NCBI GenBank assembly: GCA_018873245.2
Contig: JAEMBT020000005.1
Coordinates: 8,976,001-9,040,000 of the forward strand
Source of the DNA: Archegozetes longisetosus
Lineage: Eukaryota > Arthropoda > Arachnida > Sarcoptiformes > Trhypochthoniidae
Length of the DNA: 64,000 nt
Direction: 5' to 3'
Shown here one piece after another: positions 35,295 through 47,575 of this stretch. Numbering within the stretch: the stretch's first letter is position 1; each line of letters starts with the position of its first letter. The notes below the pieces were generated by a model. It was not told the DNA's origin and made no database searches. It saw only the letters and a program-made list of their open reading frames with translations. The translations under genes and the position numbers were made by a program.

Positions 35295-35572
35295 TTATAG
35301 GGCATCAAATAAATTATCTGAAAAATATAACTGATTTGTTGAGCTAAGTTTTTTATATATTGGTTGATACTTAAATACATTTGGTTTTGGTTTTGTTAGT
35401 ATTATATGTTGAGCTGTTATATCTCTGGCACAAGTATTCGTACCGCATCCAACTTGCATTTGCGGTTTGATCTTTTGCCCTAGACTTTTGTCCCCTACTG
35501 TCACAATTTCATCGGTGAATGAAATGCTGCCGTTTACTAATGGGTCAAATGTGTCGCGACCAGATGCACACG
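35295..35572 (-). CDS. Candidate exon, faintly integrin-alpha-like (uncertain)
   Basis: Reverse-strand frame of about 92 codons after a possible acceptor TTTTTATAG|CGTGTG. It encodes RDTFDPLVNGSISFTDEI and, about 25 residues later, VGCGTNTCARDITAQ. The RD-x4-P start and the CG-x3-C-x2-D arrangement recall the calf-1 domain of integrin alpha subunits, but cysteine spacing is one residue short and the C-terminal third does not fit. Alternatively, reading further upstream gives a hydrophobic segment (ICSLLTIFIACASG) like a signal peptide, so it could be a small secreted protein. No ATG is placed. Confidence 0.25.
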
Positions 35573-35698
35573 CTATAAAAATTGTCAATAGACTGCATAT
35601 CCATATAAAAGGTCCATTTTTTATTATATTCTTTCAAATAAATTATATCGCGAAACAATGTCTCTCCATTACTAACTCTTATATGAACTGACTTAATG

Positions 35699-35721
35699 CT
35701 CTCTCTCTCTCTCTCTCTCTC
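35699..35721 (+). repeat. (CT)n microsatellite
   Basis: A perfect run of 11 units. Confidence 0.9.
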
Positions 35722-37477
35722 AACTTGTGACAGATTTTAAGCATCAAACTGTATCCTCTTAACTCTTAAATATTGGTGTTATGTACAATGATGCACAACG
35801 ATGTACAATGCCAATTTTGAAACTCCTGCTTAAGAATTGCTTCATCTATTTATATCCGCATACGCTATCATTTTTCATTTTGAACAATTTTGGGGCACTT
35901 TTACAGTTATAATTTACTAAATTACCTACTAATGAGCTTAAGCTTCAGAGAGCTTTTCATTGGCAAAATGAGTTTGATGCTAAACTTTGATTGCAATTAG
36001 AAAAGCAAATTTTAAAATCAATTTAAAAATCGTTATTAAATCGACTTACTTTAATGATTATGCTTTTTAGTTGACATGTATAGAAAATGTAATAGAATTG
36101 ACAATTTTCAATCAATACTTTACTCGTGGATCAAATGAATTAATGAAAGAGCATTTAAGGTGAAAAACATAAAACGTTCAAATAAAGTTTGTATCCATTA
36201 AAATTTAAAAAGAACTGTAAATTTTATTTTTGCACATAAAACATATGCTCATATGCTTGAAGCTGTTTTATATTTGAATTTAAGTTAGATTACAAGGACA
36301 CAAAATTGAAAATTGAACTCATAATCAACTATAATAAATAAAGAGACGAGCTTTATAGTGATGAGCGAACTTATATAAGGACTGATTTATTAAATTACTT
36401 TTTACAATATAATACTATATAATTTAATGGTTGAACTGAATCTATTGAGAGTAAGAAACATAGGTTATGGCATTTAGTATCTAAGAGTATCTTTAAATAA
36501 ATGTGCTTGATAAATAAAATTTTTCATATATTTATTATATTTGTAAGAATTTGCATATAATACTAGAGAACGTTTTTGGGTAAACAACTGGCAAAACAAT
36601 TTATTTAAGATACGTTTTACAGTATTTCGTATTCAAATTTTATACTCTTCTCAGACATGAAATGTCATCAAATATGAAAACATTTGAAAAGTAAAATATT
36701 TAGAGATAAGGTGTTAAAGGAAGAGAAGAACAAGGAACGAAAAACCAGTAAATGGTGTAATTTGAAAGTAAATGTCTGCCACTTTTAATGATTGTTTGCT
36801 TGAGAGGAGCTCTTACAAAGATTATGCTCGCAATTGATCAGTAGGCCAGCAGTAACTAAAATGTATGGAAAGACAGCGGTTGTAGAGGCAGCAAAAGATT
36901 TTTCTCTATATATTGTCTAATTAGGGCTTTCCTTACATGCGATGCGCAATTCTACAGCTTTAATAGTAGCAAAAGTGTGAGTGTCCTCTCTTTACAACTG
37001 CATCCCTTTTGCATTATTGATTCGTCACTCTCTTCATCACTAAAACGAGTCACTTGTCAAGCAATAGGAACAGAATTCAAGTCTAACTTATTATATCTGC
37101 CACACAGATCAATATACGGACAAATCACGATTTGAATTTTTAGTCACACTTTTTTTAAAATCATTATAAACTTTGCTTTTAGTCAACGCTATATAGTGTT
37201 GTCTGCCACACAAATTATTTATTGATTAACTGATCACTCGAGTTAATCACTGAACATTTCCTGTTCTCGATTTAATCATTCAATTTTAATGTGTGCTCAT
37301 ATTAACTGCGAGAGTGTTTCAATGTTTTGCATACTTGATGGCAATAATTTATTTGCTTAGAAAACGTTTCACAATCTATGCACGAGAATAACATATTCTC
37401 AAAGCATAGCTTTTATAATTGTATTATCAATGCTTTCCAATGCTTTCCAGTGCCAAAATTTTAAAAGGAATGCTATT

Positions 37478-37486
<9 letters not shown>

Positions 37487-37528
<42 letters not shown>
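37487..37528 (+). repeat. (AG)n microsatellite
   Basis: A pure AG run of 42 bp, preceded by GATA units. Confidence 0.92.
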
Positions 37529-37531
<3 letters not shown>

Positions 37532-39009
37532 ACTGAATAAAAAATGTATTCTCGAAACCCAACTAAACATAACATCTGAACTTATGTATGCCTTTACTGA
37601 TCGATTAATAGTTAGAGTTCAGAAAAGAAAAATTATTCGACAAGAATAATAAAGAATTTATTAAAAGATCGATTAGAAAGTTTTTCAAAGCAAACAAATC
37701 TCTATGTGAATAGTTTTGTTTCCATTACCTCCAGTTTTGTGCAAACTTTTGATTTCGGATGAGTTGAGAGCAGAAAGTTTTAGTCGAATCTGTCAACTGA
37801 ATGAACAGTATTTTTCACTCTATTTGGTCGGTGTCTTCTCTGACTGAAGAACTTTTTGGAGTATAGCTATCAGAGGATTGTTTAGGAATGAGTTTTGCTG
37901 GAGTAGAGGGCCCACTCTTTACGCTAAGTTTAGTCGCCAAAAGTCTATCGGTCGTTACTATACATTAGTTTTATTTATTTCTCTCTATCTTATCCTTATT
38001 GATGGTCAGACTGTATATAAAGTAAACTCTCTTTTCAAGGGGTAGTGATATTTTGATACCCGATTCTTAAGGAGGATGGCGTTGACAAATACTTCAACTT
38101 AAAAGACAATTTTAGGGCCAATAAAATGGTCGAACGAAATCCCAGAGGAAGAGCACAAAAGTAATCAGTGGACAGCAAAAGCAAATCGATCTAATATCGA
38201 ACCGAATGCTCGAAAACTTATCTCATTCCAAGAGTGTATTTCAATTGAAGGCCCAAATCGGCTCTGATTTGAGGCGCGATCCTCTCTGTGCTATTCCTCA
38301 GTCGAGTAACACAATCAAAAGCTCTCAATCAGCAACTCTTAACTGGTCGCAACATTTGTTCTGTTCTTGCATTTTATAGGATCCAAAAACAAACAAAACC
38401 AGCTCCAGGACAATAGTTTTCTTCTAATCACGCCTTCATATCACTAAAGGGCTCTTTTCTCTCCGGGATCTCCAAAAGACGTGATTAGCCTAATGTTATT
38501 CGGTGGAAAAGAATAGCTATTTAATGATTAATTGAACTAGTCTTTAACTTGAAGAACACTGGTATTCCGTGTTTTAGCGTTACTTCTGCTTCCGTATTCA
38601 AGTTCTTTTCCTTATTAACATGTTATTCATTCAGTTATGATTATTATGAATATTAATTCTCTAATTAGACTAATATTCCTAACAGTATCTAAAAATTTTA
38701 ATTAATGAATATTCATTATGAAGCAAATTCTTCACTTATTATTTAGTGTTTGAAGTGTTATTTGTTTAGTTGAAAGTTTAATCAAATCTAAGCAATGAAT
38801 ATAATTGTTTTTTAGAGCTGTAAAAAATGAGAGTCAAGGTATTTACTTTTGATTTGTTTATAATCCTCTTAAAAAGTTTAGTCACTTCTCGTGCATATAA
38901 GATGAAAGGCAAGTATTTAAGCAATTAGTTAAATATGTTGCATATTGTTGTGCACACCATAAGGAAGTGACATTCAAGAGGCTAAAAATATAAATCATAA
39001 CAGTTCGAT

Positions 39010-39418
39010 CAGAGGCGAAGCTAGTAGACCAGCCCAGTGGGCATTTGGTCCACCCAACTCTAATCAGACTTTAACTTGTCAGTAATTTCAAACAAAACAA
39101 AACTATTTTTCAAAACCAATTTCTTCGATTTTGGCAACTGGAGCGCATTCTACGTTCTAATCAATAATTACTCGATAGATACGTAAAGTTTGAGGAGCAA
39201 AAATGATTTTATGTATCTTATTGCAATTTTGAAAAATATGTTTTATCGATTTGATGAATTAGCTCAATTTTCCGACTCATTGCCTGCTTTATTTGAATAA
39301 CAAAATATTGAGCATAATATTGATTCAAAATTGAGATTAATTATTAAAACAAAACTTGTGCCTATCGTGCACCTAACCAGTGTTCCCGCAACAGGAATTT
39401 TTTTTGGCTTCGCTACTC
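39010..39418 (+). mobile_element. hAT-like MITE
   Basis: About 409 bp. The left end CAGAGGCGAAGCTAG pairs with the right end CTTCGCTACTC (8 of 11 over the outer arm) and the flanks are near-identical 8-mers AGTTCGAT / AGTTCAAT (39002-39009, 39419-39426). An 8-bp duplication and CAGRGGCG-type ends are typical of hAT elements. No transposase coding sequence is present. Confidence 0.65.
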
Positions 39419-40218
39419 AGTTCAATATTGAAACAGGAGTTGTTTTAACATCATTTAGAGACCAATATATTTGACTTTCTTGAAGGTTTGCGCAAACAGT
39501 GGCCATATTTTAAGCCAATATAGAAAAAATCATAAGTTACTTTACAGTGGACAGTTTGAAAAGCAAGGAATTTATGTAATCCTTTCACATGTGTATCTTT
39601 CAGCATGAATTGCAAACTAATTGCAAACACCAAACGTCAATATTTCTTTAGAAACTAAATTCAGTTTGTTGTGGATAAAGATGATTAATTCAAATAACGT
39701 GTAGAACTCTAGTCACACCAGGACTAAGAAAAGTTTTCTTAAAACACTTCAATAATTAAATATAAAATTTTATTTTTCTCTACCAGTTTATAATTATTTC
39801 TTGAGTAGTAACGAATTGAACCACTTTCGCTGATCAAATCATAGAACTAAATACACTGAAAATTTGTTGGATCAGTAAACTGTGACATTCTGTTATATTT
39901 AATTAAGTTGAATTAATTGAAGATCATTTAACTTTGTTAGTCTAATTTAATGTGACTTTTGCTTTGATCTAAACAAGATCACAGCTTCATCTTAAGAGAA
40001 TTAGCTTCAGATTTGAAATTGACAGTAAGATGAAAGATGGCTTTTTTAGAGTCAATCAACTTCAATACTGAAGCATAATTAATGCGATGCAATCCAATAC
40101 CAAGTCTCAAGTTTTTGAATAAAATCTGGTCAATTAAATTTCAATCAAAGCCATAACTGAAAACCTACTTATAAAAACATCAACTCTATTGATAAGAGCC
40201 ATAAATTGACTCAAAAAT

Positions 40219-40423
40219 CTAATAATCCCTAATAGCAACCGAAAGCGATGTGTTGTGATACCTTCCATCAGACCACAATATTGTAGATATTAATAAACTT
40301 ACAGAATACTCGATATAGTCAGATAAGCAAGTTACAAATCAAATTTGGCAACGAAATGACGCGCATCAACGGAAGGTTGACATAGCAACGACCTTTATGT
40401 GGTTGCTATCGCGGATTATTAAG
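40219..40423 (-). mobile_element. MITE family A, copy 2 (inverted)
   Basis: 205 bp. Ends CTAATAATCCCTAATAGCAA and, on the reverse strand, CTTAATAATCCGCGATAGCA: well-conserved terminal inverted repeats. Its reverse complement aligns with the copies at 17228 and 58813, sharing GGTCGTTGCTATGTCAACCT, TGATGCGCGTCA and GTGGTCTGATGGAAGGTAT. Confidence 0.8.
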
Positions 40424-42596
40424 TTTTAAAGTGTGCAAAAAGTATAAAAAAGAACGTATAATGGAAAGAATTTATCATTGGTTTATAAGTAGTTGTAATG
40501 TTGTATCTGAAAGAATTGTTTTCATCTTTCATTACTTTTTTATTTTTATAGCAACCTTATAAAAGCTACTCTACTCCACCTTTTTTCTTACGAGTATTAC
40601 TTTCTTTAATACCAAACCGATTGCTTTGTTTCAAAATATTTTTTCTCTATTTTCCTTCTTTAATATCTGGCTATTTATAAGAGGCATAAGTTTTTTAGCC
40701 CTCATGTCTTTCAGTGCAGCCGTAACTCGACATCGAATTTATTTGGTCTCTTTTTTTAACTCTTGAAAACTAACCAAAAATGTGAGTGATTTTGCACTGA
40801 AGAACTTGTTCTGCACATCACTTTTTATCGTTATGAAGTTAATCCATTTCAAATGTTCAAAAAATCGAATCCAACCTAACTTCAAATCAATTTAGTTGAG
40901 AATTTCCCAACAAAACTAAACTACAATAAGATTACTTCAACAAAGTTTATGTGAAGAATACTTTTCCCCAAGTTTTTTAGATAAAAAAAATATATATAAA
41001 TTGCGTTTTTGTTGCAGCCACCAAAATATCGACTTTACCACATTTTTACTGAAGCTAATTTTTTCAATTAAAGCTAATTATGTCGACAATTCATAAATTG
41101 TACATAAACGAAAGCACTTTTCCTCAATTTATAGTTGATTTGCAGTTAACATTTGATATTTTGACAAAAAATCAATCATAATAAGTTCCTAAAAATACTG
41201 AATCTGCTTTTAAAATTCAGATCATACGAAAGAGTAAGAACCTGATGAAATATATGCAAAACTTTTGTGAAATATGAGTGAAACGTAATTTTAAGCGAGA
41301 CTCAAAAAATATTATCAAACATTACTTAACAGTTTTTCACAAAAGCTTTTCTCAGAAGCACAAAACACTTTCAGATACTTTAAGAATAATAAAAGGAATC
41401 ATAAGATAACAGCTGCGAAGGCCTTAAAACATATTAAGTCTAAATGATAACCAAAAGAAAATAGAAAAAGGAGAGAAAACATTCAAATCACAAAATAATG
41501 AATGAAATGATTCAATTTTGATATAGTCTAATGTTGAGTAATAAAGCGCTAATCTGACGATCGCATGATATGACCCAACTTATCACTATGATTGTCATCA
41601 TTAAAGCCATCATTTTTTTCATTAACCATCTAACTAACAATTGTGTGTTTACGTTCTTGTTGTTAGTAGTTATTTACACCAGTTTTTTACACCAGTTTTT
41701 TACATCAGTTTTTCCGTTTCTGGCAATCAATGAAAATCAATTTCCGATTTTGTCTCTTATGGAGTTTGATTATATTTTTTGCCTTTGATTGAGGGGTCGA
41801 AACCATACGTTACAGGCAGAAGTTTAATCAGCTTTTTTAGGATTGACCGAATATATCAGTTTGACTGAGACCTAACAGATCATCTATTTTACTGACAGGC
41901 GATGCAATATCACAACTTCTTGTAATATATGACCCGAATCCTAGTTTTTTGTCGGGTACCCTTTTTTAACAACTTATGTGCGCTTTATGTCATGTATGGC
42001 TTATGGCTTTTAGTTCAATATTAAACTTAACAAAAAGAAATAGCAATCAGAAAAGTTTCATGTTTTACAGCCAGTGATATGATCGCTGAGAAAAATCATT
42101 TCAGGGCAAATAACTTTTCCGCCAACTTCCAATCGATAACTTTTAATTGAAACCCAAATATTGAGACATTGACCAAATTCTAGCTCCAATTAGAGATAAT
42201 CACTGTTAAGCTTCTGGTTCTGTATCTGTAGTTTAGTTTAATTTCCTTATAAGCGCTATTGTTAAGTAAGAGTTAAGTAAAAAAATTGTCACTTTTGTTA
42301 CTAAAAGAGCGAGAAAAGAGCTGTTAAATTGCATTTCGTGTCCTACTTAGCAGACATTGGCATCTCTTCGCAACATCACAAACTCGGAGAGACTTATCAA
42401 ATGCTAGTTTACAGTAAAATTGGTCTAAAGAACAAGACCGAAAAAGCTGGTAAACTATAAATTAAATTGGGGTATATTTGGCCCGATTTTATTGATTTGA
42501 TATATTCTCTCAATTTTTGTAAGAGAGCGCCTTAGAGTGCTTTCATCCAGAGCATAGACTATAGTTAGAGCACTGACTATATCGCACATATTGGTG

Positions 42597-42613
42597 TATA
42601 TATATATATATAT
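42597..42613 (+). repeat. (TA)n microsatellite
   Basis: A short perfect TA run. Confidence 0.85.
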
Positions 42614-45312
42614 TTCTTTTCTGGTATAGCTTCTCACTATCTTTCTGCTGGCAATTTCACATCTCGATTATACTGAGCAAGCTCACAGACTCATAGAGTA
42701 TTTGAATTGTTAGAGTATAGCTAAAAGCCATCGTTGAGCAGAACTACTGAAACACTGCTATGTGTTCTCTCCTTTGAATTTTAAGACTGTGTGATCTGCC
42801 TCTGCCTCTCAGACTTGGCATTCGTATCGCAATCTTGAACATTGGCTTCACTATCATTAGGAGTTGATTCCGATTTCTCTTCTTATAGAAGTGCGCAGTT
42901 ATTCAAAACAAACCAAATTTATATTTACCAACTTTTTTATTGTTACAAAGTCTGAAAGTCTGGTTTAGTGCCAAATATCGTCAATTGAGTGACATTTATT
43001 TTATACGCAAAACTTACTCTCGATTTATATTTGAATCACATTTTATGTCATCAAATAACTAATGCTTTTGAGAAGTTGAGCGACAAAGTCATAGCTTTCA
43101 CTTCGACTCTTCATTAATTCAATGGTCGGAAATTGAGTCTAATTGAAGTTTCGATCAGTTTAAGTCAAAATCTTGTGACTTGTGCTTCAATTCAGTTTTG
43201 CGAATATCATTTATTCAATTAAGGTTTTAGTCGAAGAATAAATTTCTTTACAGTTAAATATATGTTCTTTTAGACGAGCAACTATTTGAAAAAGTGATCA
43301 TTTGGTTTATTTAGCTGTACAACCAGTCACTAAAATAAAACTTTTATATACATCAAATTGTATCGATTCTGTGCACAACAAAGTATTTGCATTTTAGTTC
43401 AATTTGTGTCAAGTTTGCTTTACTCCCTTTTGGATTTGCACTCTGTTCATCTACTCGTCATTGTTCTCAACTGAATATCATTCAATTGTTTTGTGCTGTG
43501 TTTATCAATGTGTGCGAGTGTTTAGGATCCTATTCTGTAGTTAATTGATGCCAACAATACTCATACAGTTGACGAATTGATTTGAAACGAAACCATAAAT
43601 ATCGAGTTTGGTGTTGGTATTTATTGAAAAGTCATAATAAACTCTTATTTACTTGGAATACATACAGCAGTAGTGAGCCTGAAAAGCACTCAAATTAAGG
43701 CTTATGTGAACCTTATCTAAATAGAAATAATTGCGAAAACAGACAGACAAATAAATCGTGTTTTTCAAATAATTAGTTCTGCTTTTCATAAATAAGTTAA
43801 ATCATATGCATGGATAAAGTTGTAAAGACTCAACCCATAACAGTTACTATCTATGAAAAGGTAAGCTCTTTCTTACTTGCGTTCAAACTTCAGACTAACT
43901 AAACAGTAATTAAGTATTAAAATTGATGTTATATCAATGTTACACAAATCTAGTGGTCAATTATTGAGACGTTGAAGAGTGAAACGCAGTTGAAAGTATT
44001 TTTCTGCCCAGTTGTTAACAGTTAAAGGCGTACGACAACTATTTAGCAATAATAAACTATAAGCTCCTTATGCCTTCATCTCATCTTCATATTTACCATG
44101 AGATTGATTCGAAATGTATTTTTGTTTGGGGATGCGATAGACTTTTATTTTAGTCTTAGCGTCTGTCAATTTGATTGTGATTGTGATTGGCCCTCTATTT
44201 TGACAGTGTTGTAATATGTTTTTTGTCTGTTATATTTTGTTTTATTCTTTTGTTTTTATGTGAAAAGTGATATTTAATGCACAGCTGGTGTAATGCATAG
44301 GAAAGGACTGAAGGCATTTATAGCCTATGTGTATATCCGTCTATAAATGCATTGTCAGCGCGTGCTTCTTGTGTCAACTTTGCAGTTGTTATAATATATA
44401 TTTAACACTGTTTACTGAATATTGTTCAGACCCAAATGTATCTTAAATTGCGTTTTGCGTGACAACTGTAATGGGTTTGGGAAACAAGCTGTAGATATTC
44501 GGGCCAAACTTGCGTTCGGTCACTAACTCTGCTCATTGTATTCATTGCTTTTTATATAGAGGACAAGTCAGAATAAGAATAAGAGATTCCGATAGATATA
44601 CGGCAAAACGAACAAAGCAATGAAGCGCTTAATGTTTTTAAATGTCTGGCAGTGCAAAAATGTGCTAACAGTTTGAAAATTATTGAGCACCACACATAAA
44701 ACGGTTGTGCCGAATGATGAGAAGATATTGCAGACTATGTCAACTTTTAGGATATCTGGCAATAAATATATAAAGATATGAGCCTTTGGTTCGCTATACC
44801 TTTATTCAGACCATATATTTATTTTTCAGTCTTCATTCAGACTTAACGGTTCGCTACTGAAATATAAGCTTTATTTATATAGATAAATAAAAATTTTTTT
44901 CATATAACAGTCGGTACAGTGGACTATCATAGCTATAACTCGATATATCAGTTATGAAAAGTGTGTGCCTGTAGTTTCAAAACTTTATTTACATGATGGA
45001 TGGGCGATAACGCCAAATGCTTTAAGCTTAAAATAACTCAACAACAGTTACAACAGTTTGACGCCGACTATGAGTTTTCTCCACTCGAGGCAACTTCTTT
45101 AGTGATGGCGAGGCTTTATCTTTCTTTTCTTTCTCTTTTCTGCTGTTCATACATAACAAGACTGGCATTTCCTTCTAGTTGGCATAACCTTTCCATTTCG
45201 TTTAGTAGTATTTTGTACTAACTATTTAGTTTGGACCTCAAAACACATATTGTCAGATCGGAAGGAAAATGTCATCACTACAGATATGCGTAAATTCGAG
45301 TTTTTAGAGTTG

Positions 45313-45588
45313 CAGTGGCGATGCCAGAAATTTTCCAGTGGGGACGCAAAGTCCGCAATTCAGAGCGGGGGAGCACACACAATATTCAATTTGATTAAGT
45401 GTATACTTTTCCAATTTTTGTGTGATAGTCTTCAATTTGAATTATAATCTATTTTTACTTTATTATGTAGCAATCACAAAAAATTAACAAAGTTTCATAT
45501 TCAAAAATATACTAATTTTCACGATAACTGGTTTCAGGTTTGGATTAGGGGTGCTCGTACACTCTCGGCTCCTTTGGCTTGGCCACTG
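45313..45588 (+). mobile_element. hAT-like MITE (second example)
   Basis: 276 bp. The left end CAGTGGCGATGCCA and the reverse complement of the right end, CAGTGGCCAAGCCA, match at 12 of 14 bases and fit the CAGTGGCG terminal consensus common in hAT MITEs. The interior is AT-rich without coding capacity. An 8-bp target duplication is not evident, so the boundaries are less secure than for the 39-kb element. Confidence 0.55.
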
Positions 45589-46745
45589 GTTTCATATGAT
45601 TTTGATTCCCTTTTTATTTATAAATGTTATCAAGTTAGAGGTGCTATAGTTGAGGAAATTGTAAAGATTGTAAAAAATCATATGAAAGTGAAATTTGTTT
45701 TCCGTAGATTTAAAGTTTATTAATCGAAAATAGTTGACAAGTTGTTGATAAGGAGTTGAAGATCTAGTTGTTATGAATATTAGATTTGATCATTGACTCA
45801 TTTATTTGTTGTGAAATGTTGGGTAAGTGAGTTGCAAGTTGTGTTGATTTTGCTGTTTTGTAAAACCTGTTCGTTTAGGATCACAAAAATTGAACAACAA
45901 AAGAATGTGTGAGAACACCAATACTTATGTATATCGTTACTCTAATAGATTCTTATAGTGTTCAATACATATAAGGTTTGGTGAAAAGGGAATAAATTGG
46001 CAGTTATACCGTAGTGTCTCTGATAGCATATACATAGCCTGATATAGTTCTTTAACCAAAGGGCCATTTTATGAATGACGAGCTATTTTGTATTGGATGG
46101 CACTATAGCTCAACACAAGCAGTAATGCACTCATGAGCTAAAAAACTTCTCTAAATATCAAATAACATTTGTGTTTGGATGCAATACAGCGCTCAGGTCT
46201 TAATGGTTGACTGAAGTTGTGATGAGACTACCAAAAAATGTTTGCAACTTCTTCATGCCCTATGCTTTTGAAGAGCCATATTGTGAATTTGTATCAATTC
46301 TGGTCGTGTAAGTTTAATGCGAACAATAAAGAAAATACCGTAGACTTTCGCTGCTAAACAATCATTATAGCAATGATCGTGTTAGAGCCTATTTGAATCT
46401 ATCAGGGAAAAAATTCATAAGCTTTAGATAAATTGATTGCTGCATCCCTTTCCATATTATTTGTTGTTATACTGTAGCTGAAGTTTTGTTTGTGCTTCAT
46501 CTCTATCTTTCTTCACATAATGTTTATTTTTGAATCTCGTTTTCATTCGATTCAATGCGTTCACTCTTTTCCAATATAAACATAAACGTTTTTTAGGCTG
46601 TTTGACAATTATTTCATTGCTTTTATTCACATTTATCTTTCTATTGACTTCTTTCCCAAATGCAATCCATAATAGATTGGAGAAGAGAAACGGCTATTTG
46701 GAACTTATTTCTAACTTGATTGCTGTTTGAACAATCCTTATAATA
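45589..46745. other. Non-coding region upstream of neuroligin
   Basis: No coding exon recognised. It may include the neuroligin promoter or 5'-UTR; in the absence of a clear TATA or initiator I do not mark one. A 66-codon open frame at 46530-46730 is not in phase with the gene. Confidence 0.35.
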
Positions 46746-47575
46746 ATGGTTAAATTTACAATCAAATTGATTCGAGTCGATAGAACTACTGGATTACAAG
46801 TGCTGCTAATGCTCTTTGTTGTAGTAATAACAGCAACGTTTGCAAATTTAACACCAGAAAGAAGATTGAGCTCTAGAGTCGTTAGAACTAAATACGGAGG
46901 ACTGAGAGGCTCTATAGTTACTCTTCCAAATAAAAATTTACAGCCAGTAGAAGTATTTCTGGGTAAGTAATCCTCCAAATCGACAAGAACAAACAAAAAA
47001 TCACCCTATTCTTCATTTGATGCAAATTTGTGTTTACAAAATAACAAATAAAGATTACATACATTTGCATAAGAAGCACGAAAAAAACTCGTTCATCTTC
47101 TTGTTCTTATTGTTCAAATTAAAATAATCAATTTTTGAATCTCTTATAGGAATTCCTTATGCTTCTCCTCCAACAGGTCAGATTCAGTACAATAATTGAA
47201 TGGATTCAGAGTAAAACTTGATAAGTGATATGCTATCAATGCTGTCTCTTAACCTGTTTCTTAACAGTCCATTTGATTATTGATTATAAACAAATAGGTC
47301 ACTATGAAAAAAGTTGTTGACAATGATTTACGTTAATTAAACAACAGGAAAGTTACGTTTCATGCCTCCTGTGACCCCAGCTATCTGGTCGGGAACCCGA
47401 AGCGCTCACTCACCAGGTCCTGTTTGTCCACAAAAGTTAATCGACATAAGCAACGAAACGGAAGCTTTGAAGTCAATGACAACGGGACGGCTCAATATAT
47501 TGAAGCGCTTATTACCGACTCTGCAAAATCAAAGCGAAGATTGTCTCTATCTTAATATTTACGCGCCAGCGGTCG
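46746..47575 (+). CDS. Neuroligin, N-terminal part (three exons; gene continues beyond the window)
   Basis: Exons 46746-46962, 47150-47176 and 47348-47575, all joined in phase 1. Neuroligins are postsynaptic adhesion proteins with an inactive cholinesterase-like ectodomain that binds neurexin. The start ATG is followed by a long basic n-region and a hydrophobic core (LQVLLMLFVVVITATFA), read as a signal peptide. RVVRTKYGGLRG, VEVFLG|IPYASPPTG|KLRFMPPVTP, then GPVCPQKL, DISNETEAL and NQSEDCLYLNIYAP follow. These are diagnostic of neuroligins rather than general carboxylesterases. Donors are GG|GTAAGT, ACAG|GTCAGA and GTCG|GTGAGT; acceptors are TCTTATAG and TTAAACAACAG. Only about 157 residues of a usual 700-1000 lie here. 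The nucleophile-elbow region, transmembrane segment and PDZ ligand are outside. Confidence 0.9.
47150..47176 (+). CDS. Neuroligin 27-bp microexon
   Basis: Nine codons' worth of sequence encoding IPYASPPT with split Gly codons at both ends. Acceptor CTCTTATAG and donor ACAG|GTCAG. Needed to restore the family sequence FLGIPYASPPTGKLRF; skipping it would keep the reading frame (27 bp) but remove a core strand. Confidence 0.85.

Larger units (their letters stand above)
31871..39001. other. Gene-poor region
   Basis: Apart from the minisatellite ORF (34264-34416), a minus-strand frame (35295-35572) and two microsatellites, I find no gene. Bases 37,900-38,480 are somewhat richer in GC and less repetitive than their surroundings but have no long ORF; they could be a regulatory or untranslated region. 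Confidence 0.4.
39427..45312. other. Gene-poor region
   Basis: Apart from the MITE at 40219-40423, a TA repeat at 42597-42613 and a 14-bp triplicate around 41674-41712 (TTTACACCAGTTTT), I see no feature. A TACAGTGGAC...ATAACTCGATATATC stretch near 44918-44952 resembles one end of a pogo-like element without a partner. Confidence 0.4.

Noticed and set aside
44905-44965. TACAGTGGAC...ATAACTCGATATATC, like one pogo/Tigger end
   Set aside because: No matching opposite end found nearby; too short to call as an element.
46530-46730. 66-codon ORF just upstream of neuroligin
   Set aside because: Out of phase with the gene; the family N-terminus and signal peptide are fully accounted for from the ATG at 46746.
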